Shown here in pieces: positions 44,971 to 53,544 of a stretch of 64,000 bases of DNA. Source of the stretch: Methylovorus glucosotrophus. Its GTDB lineage: Bacteria; Pseudomonadota; Gammaproteobacteria; Burkholderiales; Methylophilaceae. The stretch's first letter is position 1. The number at the start of each line of letters is the position of its first letter. The translations under genes and the position numbers were made by a program. The notes beneath the pieces were generated by a model, which ran no database searches, was not told where the DNA came from, and saw nothing but the letters and a program-made list of their open reading frames with translations. Location: positions 248,001-312,000 of the forward strand of contig NZ_VMSE01000002.1 in the NCBI RefSeq assembly GCF_009858335.1, in the 5' to 3' direction.

Positions 44971-45255
44971 ACTATACGCGCCGAAACAAATGAAGGCGAT
45001 CTGAAGGAATGGCTCAATGAAAAGGGTATTTCTGCAGCCACTTTAGGCGACGCTGTCAAGGAAATTAGGCTTAAGAAGATCGCTGATGCCAATGCCACGG
45101 AGTCACTGCATCAGTTCTACATTTACAGGAATCGCACGCCGAACCTCGGGCATGGAGGTGCAACTCTCTGTTACGCTACAGAACATGAGGCGTTGCTAAG
45201 AAATAAAATGGTTGCATCATTCATTAACTACTCCCACCGGAAGAGGAACTCCTGA
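44971..45255 (+). pseudogene. 5'-truncated cassette gene, perhaps an abortive-infection-type C-terminus
   Basis: A frame open from 44971 to TGA 45253-45255 has no usable start codon. It reads DLKEWLNEKGISAATLGDAV near its start, then FYIYRNRTPNLGHGG and EHEALLRNKMVASFINYSHR. The last part resembles the C-terminal domain of some Abi (abortive infection) proteins, a tentative match. Another frame just upstream reads DAAELYAPKQMKAI before a stop, suggesting a frameshift near 44990-45000. Together with the truncated attC this looks like a broken cassette. Confidence 0.5.
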
Positions 45256-45315
45256 TCTTAGGTTCGAAGCGAACTGCGCAAAAAGCTGAGCAAGCAGCTT
45301 AACTTCACGTTAGCA
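45253..45315 (+). repeat. attC site 5 (degenerate)
   Basis: Right core GTTAGCA (45309-45315) and inner boxes GTTCGAAGC (45262-45270) / GCTTAAC (45297-45303) are present; the left core is not convincing. A gene starts 15 bp later. Confidence 0.5.
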
Positions 45316-45330
45316 CTAAAGGGCACGGCT

Positions 45331-45813
45331 ATGATTTCATTGCTACAAATAGTTGCAAAACTGCCAATACCAACTGAGTTGCGTTTGTCTTGGCAAAGAA
45401 CATTGCTAGATAGAGCTTATGCAAAAGATATTTCGGCTGCAAGAAAACTTAAAGACAGAGACAAAGTTGAAAGCTTAGAGCATAACCATCGGTTTGAAGT
45501 TGACTTACACGATGAAGAGGAGGACGCCTATTTAACAAAAAAACTCCTCTCAAAAGCTCGTAAACTTCGTGTTCCCGTGCCTCACCGATTCAACGAAGAT
45601 AAAACCGAGTCTGAACATTGGTACGAAGGGCACTACACGGGGCGCTGGTATTTAACAACCCGTGGGTTTTCCGCGCTTAGAGAGGAAATTCGCCGTGAAG
45701 TGAAGGCACGCCATGAAAGTCGTTCACATTGGGTCGTTTGGCTCTCCGCTCTAACTGGTGTTATTGGTGCAGCTACTGGGCTTATTGCTTTGTTAGTTCA
45801 CAAGGCACCATGA
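45331..45813 (+). CDS. Cassette protein with C-terminal membrane anchor
   Basis: 160 residues. A charged, helical N-terminal part (about 1-125; RAYAKDISAARKLKDRDKVE, HYTGRWYLTTRGFSALREEI) ends in one membrane helix (about 133-156, VVWLSALTGVIGAATGLIALLV). This tail-anchored plan resembles other small cassette proteins. No family recognised. Low GC; starts after AAAGGGCACGGCT. Confidence 0.72.
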   Translation: MISLLQIVAKLPIPTELRLSWQRTLLDRAYAKDISAARKLKDRDKVESLEHNHRFEVDLHDEEEDAYLTKKLLSKARKLRVPVPHRFNEDKTESEHWYEGHYTGRWYLTTRGFSALREEIRREVKARHESRSHWVVWLSALTGVIGAATGLIALLVHKAP

Positions 45814-45820
45814 AATATAG

Positions 45821-45877
45821 GGCTAACCCATCATTCCAGCGGGGCGCTTAACGGCGCCCCTTAATTCAAAGTTAGAC
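45821..45877 (+). repeat. attC site 6
   Basis: 57 bp. Cores GGCTAAC (45821-45827) and GTTAGAC (45871-45877); inner boxes ATTCCAG / CTTAAT; central stem GGGGCGC / GCGCCCC. The central and right parts closely resemble attC2, so these two cassettes may share a source. Confidence 0.85.
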
Positions 45878-45885
45878 CTAACGTC

Positions 45886-46098
45886 ATGCGAACTGTAATT
45901 CGTACACAAGATTGGTTTCTCACTGACCCAAGGACGCGCAAATGGATCACTCAATGTGTGGTCTGTCAGCAGCACGGCAGAAAGGCCGATGCTCCAACAA
46001 ATATTCCGAAAGTTAATTTTGAGGAAATGTTTCCTGTACAGGAACTCAATGAACTTGGTCTTTGTGAAACGTGCGCTCAACATGCTGGCAAAGTCTAA
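45886..46098 (+). CDS. Cassette protein with two CxxC pairs (zinc-ribbon-like)
   Basis: 70 residues. Cys24-x2-Cys27 (QCVVCQQ) and Cys60-x2-Cys63 (LCETCAQ) could hold one zinc ion. Otherwise polar, no membrane segment. Starts at ATG 45886, 8 bp after attC6, without a clear ribosome binding site, common for cassettes. The stop TAA lies in the next core site. No family recognised. Confidence 0.7.
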   Translation: MRTVIRTQDWFLTDPRTRKWITQCVVCQQHGRKADAPTNIPKVNFEEMFPVQELNELGLCETCAQHAGKV

Positions 46099-46125
46099 CT
46101 CTTCGCTCTTAGTCCTGCGTTAGCT
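46093..46125 (+). repeat. attC remnant, site 7
   Basis: GTCTAAC (46093-46099) and GTTAGCT (46119-46125) are core-like, but only 19 bp separate them, too short for a working attC. Probably an internally deleted last site. The lgt stop codon is 26 bp further on. Confidence 0.5.
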
Positions 46126-46151
46126 CTCTTTACGACAGAGTCACAAATGTT

Positions 46152-46934
46152 CTAGGCGCGCGGCTTCCGGCACAGGTAAAACATCACCAGCCCGGCAATC
46201 ACCATGGGCGCGCTCAGCCATTGGCCCATGCTCAACCCCATCGATAACAGACCCAGGTAGCTATCCGGTTCGCGGGTGTATTCCGCCAGAAAGCGGAAGC
46301 TGCCGTAGCCAATCAGAAACAGGGCCGACACAGTGCCGCGTGGTCGTGGTTTGCTCGAGTAGATCCATAAAATCACGAACAGCACGACACCTTCCAGCGC
46401 AAACTCATAGAGCTGCGAGGGGTGGCGTACCACTTGATCGACCTTGGGGAAGATCATGCCCCAGGGCATGTCGGTGGCCCGGCCCCATAGCTCGCCGTTG
46501 ATGAAATTGCCCATGCGCCCGGCGCCCAGGCCTATCGGTACCAGCGGTGCTACAAAGTCCATGATCTCCAGCCAGCGCTTGCCGGTTTTGCGGGCAAACA
46601 GCGCCATGGCCGCCAGTACGCCGAGAAACCCGCCGTGGAATGACATGCCGCCTTGCCACAGGTAAAGGATTTCATGCGGATGCTGGCTGAAGTAAGTGGG
46701 CTGGTAAAACATCACATAACCAAGTCGCCCGCCGATGATGACGCCCAGCGCTCCGTAAAACAGAATGTCATCGACATCGCTGACCTTCCAGCCAGAGTCG
46801 GGGTTGCGGCGTATGCGCCACTTGCCCAGCCACAGCAGGCTCAAAAAGCCCAGCAGGTACATGAGGCCATACCAATGGATGCCGAAGCTGCCGATATGAA
46901 TGGCGATGGGGTCGAATTCTGGATGTATAAGCAT
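46152..46934 (-). CDS. lgt: Prolipoprotein diacylglyceryl transferase
   Basis: 260 residues from the ATG at 46934 ([23 protein letters not shown]); an ATG 84 bp upstream adds unrelated residues. Seven membrane helices; the Lgt signature [14 protein letters not shown] is present (about 136-149), as are HGG (FHGGFLG) and the active-site arginines. It transfers diacylglyceryl from phosphatidylglycerol to lipobox cysteines. Its 3' end borders the cassette array, and a diverged copy of its last 31 codons lies at the other border. Confidence 0.95.
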   Translation of the reverse strand: MLIHPEFDPIAIHIGSFGIHWYGLMYLLGFLSLLWLGKWRIRRNPDSGWKVSDVDDILFYGALGVIIGGRLGYVMFYQPTYFSQHPHEILYLWQGGMSFHGGFLGVLAAMALFARKTGKRWLEIMDFVAPLVPIGLGAGRMGNFINGELWGRATDMPWGMIFPKVDQVVRHPSQLYEFALEGVVLFVILWIYSSKPRPRGTVSALFLIGYGSFRFLAEYTREPDSYLGLLSMGLSMGQWLSAPMVIAGLVMFYLCRKPRA

Positions 46935-47072
46935 GGTGGAAGCAGGCCTGCCCAAGTCGGCTAGCCCTTGGTTCTGTTGGTATTCATGATGTGCTATGGT
47001 AACCGAAAATAATGACAATCAGGATCGCGCAAGCAAATTGCCGATGTGCGATACCGGTTTTGGGAGGGTTAC

Positions 47073-49559
47073 ATGCAACACTCAGGGATGGAAACGTCCA
47101 TGCAGAATCCGGGGGAGATCCCAGCTCAGCCCATTACCCTGGAAATGCTCTGCCGCTTTGCGGTAGCCATGTTTCAGCACACTAATGAAAAAATTGCCCT
47201 TTATAACCTGAAGGCCGAGACGCGTTATATCAACCCCGCGCTCAAGGCGATATTGCCCGATCACTTGGGCGGAACCGCCGATGTGGTGCTGCATCCTTTT
47301 TTCTGGAATTACCGCGAGACGCTGGAAGAGGTGATCCGAACAGGCCGACCGGGTGGCTGCGTGGCGCATTTCACCGTGGGTAGCCAGGAAATATTTGATC
47401 TCATCAGCTTCAGTCCATTGTCAGATGAACATGGCCAGATGATCGGTGTGCTGGCGATTGGCCGCCAGACCGACCAGCGCGATGCCGCGGAGACGCTCGA
47501 GATCCGCCGTCGCGAACAATATCAGCGTGCCGTGCTGAATACCTTTCCTTTCATGGTGTGGCTGAAAGACAAACAAAGCCGCTTTCTGGCCACCAACAAG
47601 ACGTTTGCTGAAGTCCTGCAAATTGCGCATGACGAAGACATGCGTGGCAAGACGGATTTTGACTATTTCCCCCACGCCATGGCGGAGGGTTATGTGGCGG
47701 ATGATCAAGAAGTGCTGGCTTCCGGCGCAGCCAAGATGCTGGTGGAGCCCATCATGAATCCAGACGGCGAGCTGCATTGGGCGGAAACCTACAAATCGCC
47801 GGTGGTAATTGATGGACAGGTCATCGGGACGGTGGGCTTTGCGCGGGACATCACAGCAGAGCGCCGGCTGGAAGCAGAAATCGCCCGCCGTGAGAATGAA
47901 TATTCCATGCTGGTGCAAAATCTGCCGCTGACGGTGGTGCGCTATGACCGCGAGTGCCGCCGTGTGTTTGTGAACTCGTATTGCGCCATGCGCGAAAGCC
48001 TGCAGCAGCGTATCAGTGAGGTGATAGGCAAGACGCCGGCTGAGTATTGGAGCGGCAATATCATCAATATCACGGCCGAGGAGTACCAGAAACGTATTCT
48101 CGATGTGATGGCGACGGGCGAGTCCGATACGCTGGAGCTGATAACGCAGTATGGCGAGGAGCAACTGGTGCATCTGGTTCGAATCGTGCCGGAGCGCGCG
48201 TCCTCCGGAGAGGTGATCGGCGCCATGACGGTGGCGAGTGATGTCACGGAAAACAGCCGCTACCGCAAGCGGATCGAGCAGCTGGCTTACCACGATATCC
48301 TGACCGAGTTGCCTAATCGCTTGCTGTTCAATCAGCAACTGCAAATGCTGATTGAACAGACGCAAACCAACAAGCATGGCTTCTGCCTGCTGTTTATTGA
48401 TCTGGATAACTTCAAGACCATCAACGACACCCTGGGCCATTCGGTCGGCGACAAGTTGCTGATCGAGGTATCGCGCCGGATCCGCCAGTTGCTGGGCAAG
48501 GACGACATGCTGGCGCGCATGGGCGGCGACGAATTTGCCATTTCCCTGCCGCATTGCCTGTCGCGTCTGGACGCCGCCTTGCTGGCAGCCCGCATTATTG
48601 ATGCGCTGAATGTGCCGTTTGAAGTGTCCAGCATCAAGTTTTTTGTGTCAGCCAGCATGGGCATTGCCTTTTACCCTGAGGACAGCAGCCATCTGGATGA
48701 TTTGCTCAAGCACGCCGATCTGGCCATGTACCACGCCAAACGGCAGGGGCGTAACAATTTCCAGTTTTACAACCAGGAGCTGACCGTCAATGCGGCCGAG
48801 CGTTTGCTCATGGAAAATCTGCTGCGGCAGGCGCTGGCAAAAGGTGAGCTGCAGCTGTATTACCAGCCCATCATTGAGCTGGCGACAGGCGAGATGTATG
48901 GCGCCGAAGCCCTGCTGCGCTGGAACAGTTTTGACCTCGGCATGGTGGGGCCGGACAAATTCATTCCCATTGCCGAGGAGCGGGGCATGATCGTCGAGAT
49001 CGGCGGCTGGGTGCTGCGCGAGGGCTGCCGTACCGCCGTCGCGTGGAATGCGCTGCGCAGCCAGCCCTATGTGCTGGCCATCAATCTGTCTTCGCGGCAA
49101 TTCATGCAGCAGGATTTCCTGACCACGATTACCGACTGCCTGCAGGAAACCGGATGTCATCCGCAATGGCTCAAGTTTGAAATTACCGAAAGCCTGCTGC
49201 TGCATGATAGCGACCATATACGCCAGACGCTGGAAGCGCTGCATTCCATCGGCATTGCCATTGCGATTGATGATTTTGGTACCGGGTATTCGGCGCTGGG
49301 CTATCTGAATAAATTTCCGGTGAGTCAGGTAAAGATTGACCGCTCGTTTGTCAGCGATATTGCTACCAATACCGAATCGGCGCTGCTGGTCAAAGCCATC
49401 ATTGCCATGGCCGATAGCCTGGGCAAGGATTTGGTGGCCGAAGGCGTGGAAACGGCCGAGCAGGCCGAACTACTCAGCCAGCTTGGCTGCCAGTATGTGC
49501 AAGGCTATTACTACGGCCGTCCGGTGCCGCTGGAGACCTTCAACCAGTCGTTGCGTTGA
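47073..49559 (+). CDS. PAS-GGDEF-EAL cyclic-di-GMP signalling protein
   Basis: 828 residues from ATG 47073, chosen for its GGGAGG binding site over a GTG 27 bp earlier. Three PAS-like domains (about 20-130, 145-270, 280-395) precede GGDEF (ARMGGDEFAIS near 482) and EAL (GAEALLRW near 611, DDFGTGYSALGYL, KIDRSFV, EGVET). Both catalytic signatures are intact, so it may make or degrade c-di-GMP. No membrane helix is evident, so a cytoplasmic sensor of unknown input. Divergent from lgt. Confidence 0.93.
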   Translation: MQHSGMETSMQNPGEIPAQPITLEMLCRFAVAMFQHTNEKIALYNLKAETRYINPALKAILPDHLGGTADVVLHPFFWNYRETLEEVIRTGRPGGCVAHFTVGSQEIFDLISFSPLSDEHGQMIGVLAIGRQTDQRDAAETLEIRRREQYQRAVLNTFPFMVWLKDKQSRFLATNKTFAEVLQIAHDEDMRGKTDFDYFPHAMAEGYVADDQEVLASGAAKMLVEPIMNPDGELHWAETYKSPVVIDGQVIGTVGFARDITAERRLEAEIARRENEYSMLVQNLPLTVVRYDRECRRVFVNSYCAMRESLQQRISEVIGKTPAEYWSGNIINITAEEYQKRILDVMATGESDTLELITQYGEEQLVHLVRIVPERASSGEVIGAMTVASDVTENSRYRKRIEQLAYHDILTELPNRLLFNQQLQMLIEQTQTNKHGFCLLFIDLDNFKTINDTLGHSVGDKLLIEVSRRIRQLLGKDDMLARMGGDEFAISLPHCLSRLDAALLAARIIDALNVPFEVSSIKFFVSASMGIAFYPEDSSHLDDLLKHADLAMYHAKRQGRNNFQFYNQELTVNAAERLLMENLLRQALAKGELQLYYQPIIELATGEMYGAEALLRWNSFDLGMVGPDKFIPIAEERGMIVEIGGWVLREGCRTAVAWNALRSQPYVLAINLSSRQFMQQDFLTTITDCLQETGCHPQWLKFEITESLLLHDSDHIRQTLEALHSIGIAIAIDDFGTGYSALGYLNKFPVSQVKIDRSFVSDIATNTESALLVKAIIAMADSLGKDLVAEGVETAEQAELLSQLGCQYVQGYYYGRPVPLETFNQSLR

Positions 49560-49673
49560 TGCAACGTCGTGGTCCGCTTGGACCGCTCAAATGATGCAAG
49601 ATAGAGACATCTCACGTCCTCGGCGTTGATCTGGGTTAAAATTTACTTTTTTGATTCCACTCGGATTAACGCC

Positions 49674-51524
49674 ATGCCTGAATACCGTTCCCGTACTACC
49701 ACCCATGGCCGCAATATGGCGGGTGCCCGTGCCTTGTGGCGGGCTACCGGCATGAAGGAAGAAGACTTCACCAAGCCAATTATTGCGATTGCCAATTCCT
49801 TTACCCAGTTTGTGCCTGGCCATGTCCACCTCAAGGACCTGGGCCAGATGGTCGCCCGTGAAATTGAGCGTGCTGGCGGCGTTGCCAAGGAGTTCAACAC
49901 CATTGCCGTGGATGACGGCATTGCCATGGGCCACGGTGGCATGCTGTACAGCCTGCCCAGCCGCGACCTCATCGCCGATAGCGTTGAGTACATGGTCAAC
50001 GCCCACTGTGCCGATGCGCTGGTGTGCATCTCCAACTGCGACAAGATCACTCCCGGCATGCTGATGGCAGCACTGCGTCTGAATATCCCGGTGGTATTCG
50101 TGTCCGGCGGCCCGATGGAAGCGGGCAAGGTCAACTGGCAAGGTACGTTCCACAAGCTGGATCTGGTGGATGCCATGGTGGCCGGCGCTGACAGCAAGGT
50201 GAGCGATGCAGAGTCCGAGGCGATTGAGCGTTCGGCATGCCCGACCTGCGGTTCCTGCTCCGGCATGTTTACCGCCAACTCGATGAACTGCCTGACCGAG
50301 GCGCTGGGCCTGTCGTTGCCCGGCAATGGCTCCACACTCGCCACGCACGCTGCCCGCAAGGAGCTGTTCCTGAAGGCGGGTCGCCTGATTGTGGAGATCA
50401 CCAAGCGCTACTACGAGCAGGACGACGAAAGTGTATTGCCGCGCAACATTGCCAATTTCAAGGCCTTTGAGAATGCCATGAGCCTGGATGTGGCCATGGG
50501 CGGCTCCACCAACACCGTGCTGCATTTGCTGGCCGCTGCGCATGAAGCGGGCGTGGATTTCACCATGGCCGATATTGACCGCATTTCGCGCAATGTGCCT
50601 TGCGTCTGCAAGGTAGCGCCTGCCACTGCCAAGTACCACATGGAAGACGTGCACCGCGCTGGTGGTGTGATGGGTATTTTGAGCGAGCTGAACCGCGCCG
50701 GAAATATCCACGCGGATACGCCTACCGTGCACAGCCCAACCCTGGGTGATGCACTGGCGAAGTGGGATATCACCACTACTACCGACGAAGACGTGAAGAA
50801 ATTCTACCGTGCTGCGCCTGGCGGCATCTCCACCACCATTGCTTTCAGCCAGTCCATGCTGTGGCCTGAGCTGGATACGGACCGTGAGGAAGGCTGCATC
50901 CGCAACAAGGAGCATGCTTACTCGCAGGATGGCGGCCTTGCCGTGCTCTACGGCAACATTGCGCTGGATGGTTGTATCGTCAAAACTGCTGGCGTGGATG
51001 ACAGTATCCTCAAGTTCACCGGCCGTGCCCGCATTTTTGAATCGCAGGATGCCGCCGTTGAAGGCATTCTCGGTGACAAGATCGTGGCGGGCGATGTCGT
51101 GGTCATTCGTTACGAAGGTCCGCGTGGTGGCCCTGGCATGCAGGAAATGCTGTATCCGACCTCCTATCTCAAGTCCAAAGGTCTTGGCAAGGAATGTGCT
51201 TTACTTACGGACGGACGTTTTTCTGGCGGTACCTCGGGTCTCAGTATCGGCCATGCATCGCCGGAAGCGGCTGAAGGCGGCGCCATTGGTCTGGTGGAAG
51301 AGGGCGATACTATCGAAATCGATATCCCCAACCGTACCATCCATCTGGCTGTGAGCGATGAAATCCTGGCGCACCGTCGTGCCGCCATGGAAGCGCGCGG
51401 CAAGGATGCCTGGAAACCACAGGCGCGTGAGCGTCATGTGTCACCAGCCCTGCGTGCCTATGCTGCCATGAGTACCTCGGCGGCCCGCGGCGCAGTGCGG
51501 GATGTCAGCCAGATCGAAAAATAA
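49674..51524 (+). CDS. ilvD: Dihydroxy-acid dehydratase
   Basis: 616 residues from ATG 49674 ([21 protein letters not shown]); an upstream in-frame ATG adds 16 foreign residues. Iron-sulfur ligands in [12 protein letters not shown] and [26 protein letters not shown]-terminal [17 protein letters not shown]. Penultimate step of valine/isoleucine synthesis. The mutarotase-like gene follows after 22 bp. Confidence 0.97.
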   Translation: MPEYRSRTTTHGRNMAGARALWRATGMKEEDFTKPIIAIANSFTQFVPGHVHLKDLGQMVAREIERAGGVAKEFNTIAVDDGIAMGHGGMLYSLPSRDLIADSVEYMVNAHCADALVCISNCDKITPGMLMAALRLNIPVVFVSGGPMEAGKVNWQGTFHKLDLVDAMVAGADSKVSDAESEAIERSACPTCGSCSGMFTANSMNCLTEALGLSLPGNGSTLATHAARKELFLKAGRLIVEITKRYYEQDDESVLPRNIANFKAFENAMSLDVAMGGSTNTVLHLLAAAHEAGVDFTMADIDRISRNVPCVCKVAPATAKYHMEDVHRAGGVMGILSELNRAGNIHADTPTVHSPTLGDALAKWDITTTTDEDVKKFYRAAPGGISTTIAFSQSMLWPELDTDREEGCIRNKEHAYSQDGGLAVLYGNIALDGCIVKTAGVDDSILKFTGRARIFESQDAAVEGILGDKIVAGDVVVIRYEGPRGGPGMQEMLYPTSYLKSKGLGKECALLTDGRFSGGTSGLSIGHASPEAAEGGAIGLVEEGDTIEIDIPNRTIHLAVSDEILAHRRAAMEARGKDAWKPQARERHVSPALRAYAAMSTSAARGAVRDVSQIEK

Positions 51525-51546
51525 TATTGTAAGGATCAAGAGTCGG

Positions 51547-52461
51547 ATGCAATCCATACAGCAGTTGAATGCGCGTTACGGCGTTGGCCAGAAAATCCAT
51601 TTCTATTCCGATCAGAATGGTCTGGTAACGGTTCATATTGAAAACCCCCATGCCTCGGCCAAGATTGCCCTGCAAGGCGCGCATGTCATGGAGTGGCAAC
51701 CCCATCACTCGGAAGAGCCGGTATTGTGGCTGTCGGATCAGGCGCGTTTTGTTCGTGGCCGTTCGATTCGCGGTGGGGTGCCGGTCTGCTGGCCCTGGTT
51801 TGGTGCACATGCCACTGATGAATCCCTCTGTCCGCACGGTTTTGCCCGCGTGGCCCAGTGGAAAATCGTGGATACCGTCATTGATCCGGATGGCGCCACG
51901 CGCATCATCATGCAGCTCATTGAAACCCAGCAGCTCGGCAAGCAATGGCCGCATCACTGTGAAGTCACCCTCACGGTGATTGTCGGCTCTGCCCTGCGCA
52001 TGCAGCTCACCACCACCAATACCGGTACCGCACCGTTTGTGCTGGGTGAGGCTTTGCATACCTATTTTCATGTCAGCGATATTGAAGTCATCAAGATCAG
52101 CGGGCTGGATAACACCCAGTATCAGGACAAGGTGGAAGGCTATGCCGTCAAGCAGCAGCAGGGCGACATCCGCTTTACGGAAGAAACCGATCGGGTCTAT
52201 ATCAATAGCGAGAACACCTGTGTGATTGAAGATCCGGGCCTGCGCCGTCGTATCACCGTGCAGAAATCCGGCAGCAAATCGACGGTGGTATGGAACCCCT
52301 GGGGACAGAAAGCCGCCGAGATCGGCGATCTGGGCAGTCATTCGGGCTGGCGCCACATGGTGTGTGTGGAGTCTGCCAATGCGACTGACAATGTCGTCAC
52401 CGTCGCACCGGGCGAAGTCCATACGCTGGAGGTGGAATACAGCACCGAGTATTACCTCTAG
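51547..52461 (+). CDS. D-hexose-6-phosphate mutarotase-like protein
   Basis: 304 residues from ATG 51547, preceded by AAGGATCAAGAG; a start at 51502 would overlap ilvD. YeaD/aldose-1-epimerase fold: ALQGAHVMEWQP, RGGVPVCWPWFG, catalytic His in CPHGFARV and ETEDRVY-type segment (ETDRVYINSE). Interconverts anomers of glucose-6-phosphate or a similar sugar phosphate. Nothing near it narrows the substrate. The 257 bp to the next gene hold no gene. Confidence 0.9.
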   Translation: MQSIQQLNARYGVGQKIHFYSDQNGLVTVHIENPHASAKIALQGAHVMEWQPHHSEEPVLWLSDQARFVRGRSIRGGVPVCWPWFGAHATDESLCPHGFARVAQWKIVDTVIDPDGATRIIMQLIETQQLGKQWPHHCEVTLTVIVGSALRMQLTTTNTGTAPFVLGEALHTYFHVSDIEVIKISGLDNTQYQDKVEGYAVKQQQGDIRFTEETDRVYINSENTCVIEDPGLRRRITVQKSGSKSTVVWNPWGQKAAEIGDLGSHSGWRHMVCVESANATDNVVTVAPGEVHTLEVEYSTEYYL

Positions 52462-52718
52462 CCTGCATGGCGAAGGGGTCGCCTGGCAGCTGGATTGAAC
52501 GGCTGGCGGTCAGGCAAGTCAGAATGATGCATGTGCAAGTGATGCATGACAGGACACGGTCAACGTTCAGGCTTTATTGACGTTGATAAGGTGTAGGTGA
52601 TGCACGAGATTGACAGGGTTAATAAAACGCTTAAGCACTTTCCAAGGCGAGGCAATCCTAGGTATCATTACAAGTTGTATTAACGTAGTTTTTACAAGAC
52701 CGAGATGAAGGAGAAAGC

Positions 52719-53045
52719 ATGAAAGGTTTATTAATGACGGTTGCAGCCGCCGGCACTTTGATGCTGGCTGGACAAGCAAGCGCAGCAGATGCTAAGGCCG
52801 CTGAAGCCCTGGCGCAAAAGAATGGCTGTCTGGCATGTCACAGTGTTGCCAACAAGGTAGTGGGTCCTGCTTACAAGGATGTTGCTGCCAAGTACAAGGG
52901 CGACAAGACAGCAGAAGCCAAGCTGATCGCCAAGGTCAAGGCTGGTGGTAGTGGTGTTTGGGGTCCTATCCCAATGCCGCCTAACAGCCCACACGTAAAA
53001 GACGAAGACATCAAGACTATCGTTGAATGGATTCTGACTCTGTAA
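52719..53045 (+). CDS. Class I cytochrome c (c551/c552 type)
   Basis: 108 residues with a signal peptide (to about Ala22) and a mature cytochrome of about 86 residues. Haem-binding CLACH (37-41) and axial Met86 in PIPMPPNS are present, the PMPP pattern of small c551/c8 cytochromes. Periplasmic electron carrier; the partner is not evident here. Strong ATGAAGGAGAAAGC binding region and an own terminator downstream suggest a single, well expressed gene. Confidence 0.93.
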   Translation: MKGLLMTVAAAGTLMLAGQASAADAKAAEALAQKNGCLACHSVANKVVGPAYKDVAAKYKGDKTAEAKLIAKVKAGGSGVWGPIPMPPNSPHVKDEDIKTIVEWILTL

Positions 53046-53067
53046 TTACGGATTACAGTTTTCAAAC

Positions 53068-53098
53068 AAAAAAGCCGGTTCAAAAGACCGGCTTTTTT
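53068..53098 (+). terminator. Intrinsic terminator after the cytochrome gene
   Basis: AAAAAAGCCGGT and ACCGGCTTTTTT form a 12-bp stem with a 7-nt loop; the T-run doubles as the stem's base. It lies between the cytochrome gene (+) and ridA (-) and can act in both directions. Confidence 0.9.
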
Positions 53099-53156
53099 GT
53101 TGCCCGCAGTTCTCAATGCATGACGTTGAAATCGCGGTCGCAGGTGATGTTTCTGC

Positions 53157-53510
53157 CTATAGCTGGGCGGCTGTTATGACGATTTCAATCCGCCACTCTG
53201 GTCGGGCCAGTGCTGCCTTTACCGTCGCACGTGGGGGAGCCGCTCCGGCTGGCACCCAGGCATCCCACACTTTGTTCATGCTGTCGTAATCGGCCAGGTC
53301 TGCGAGAAAAATCTGCGCCATCAGGATGCGCGATTTATCGCTGCCAGCTTCTGCCAGCAAGTTATCGATCATGGTCAGCACTTCGGCAGTTTGGTCCTGG
53401 ATATCCAGACTGCCATCGTTGGGGACCTGGCCAGCCAGGTAAATTGTGCCGTTAAAAATGGTGGCCTCGCTGTAGCGGGCACCGGGATATAAACGTTGAA
53501 GGTCGGACAT
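53157..53510 (-). CDS. RidA family deaminase-like protein
   Basis: 117 residues, the usual length. Starts MSDLQRLYPGARYSEATIF; contains AGQVPNDGSLDIQDQTAEVL, the trimer interface region VPAGAAPPRATVKAAL with the Arg that binds the carboxylate, and EIVITA. RidA proteins hydrolyse reactive enamines. Downstream of two amino acid-type symporters, 34 bp after the first. Confidence 0.9.
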   Translation of the reverse strand: MSDLQRLYPGARYSEATIFNGTIYLAGQVPNDGSLDIQDQTAEVLTMIDNLLAEAGSDKSRILMAQIFLADLADYDSMNKVWDAWVPAGAAPPRATVKAALARPEWRIEIVITAAQL

Positions 53511-53544
53511 GGTTTGCCTGTGAAAAGTGAGATCAAGCGCCGTG

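Larger units (their letters stand above)
42753..46125 (+). mobile_element. Integron gene-cassette array without visible integrase (CALIN)
   Basis: Short plus-strand genes of low GC alternate with hairpin-forming sites that start RYYYAAC and end GTTRRRY. Two sites (43590-43652, 43970-44030) show the full attC plan: matching outer boxes, inner boxes with one extrahelical base, and a GC-rich central stem. A third (45821-45877) is nearly as good; four more are decayed or truncated. Genes begin 8-26 bp after each right-hand core site, the usual cassette spacing. All point the same way, so any integrase would have been at the left, where only the lgt relic and about 380 bp of unassigned DNA lie. 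Confidence 0.85.

Noticed and set aside
44472..44993. 173-codon frame overlapping the cassette gene at 44459
   Set aside because: It runs through the attC left half into the broken cassette; the 144-codon frame ends at the attC as cassette genes do.
43590..45877. CRISPR-like interpretation of the repeated hairpin sites
   Set aside because: Spacing is irregular (hundreds of bp), each site is palindromic with gene-sized spacers, and no cas genes are present.
42265..46151. Insertion sequence or phage as cause of the foreign block
   Set aside because: No transposase, integrase, terminal inverted repeats or phage genes; the duplicated lgt ends are diverged and too long for a target-site duplication.
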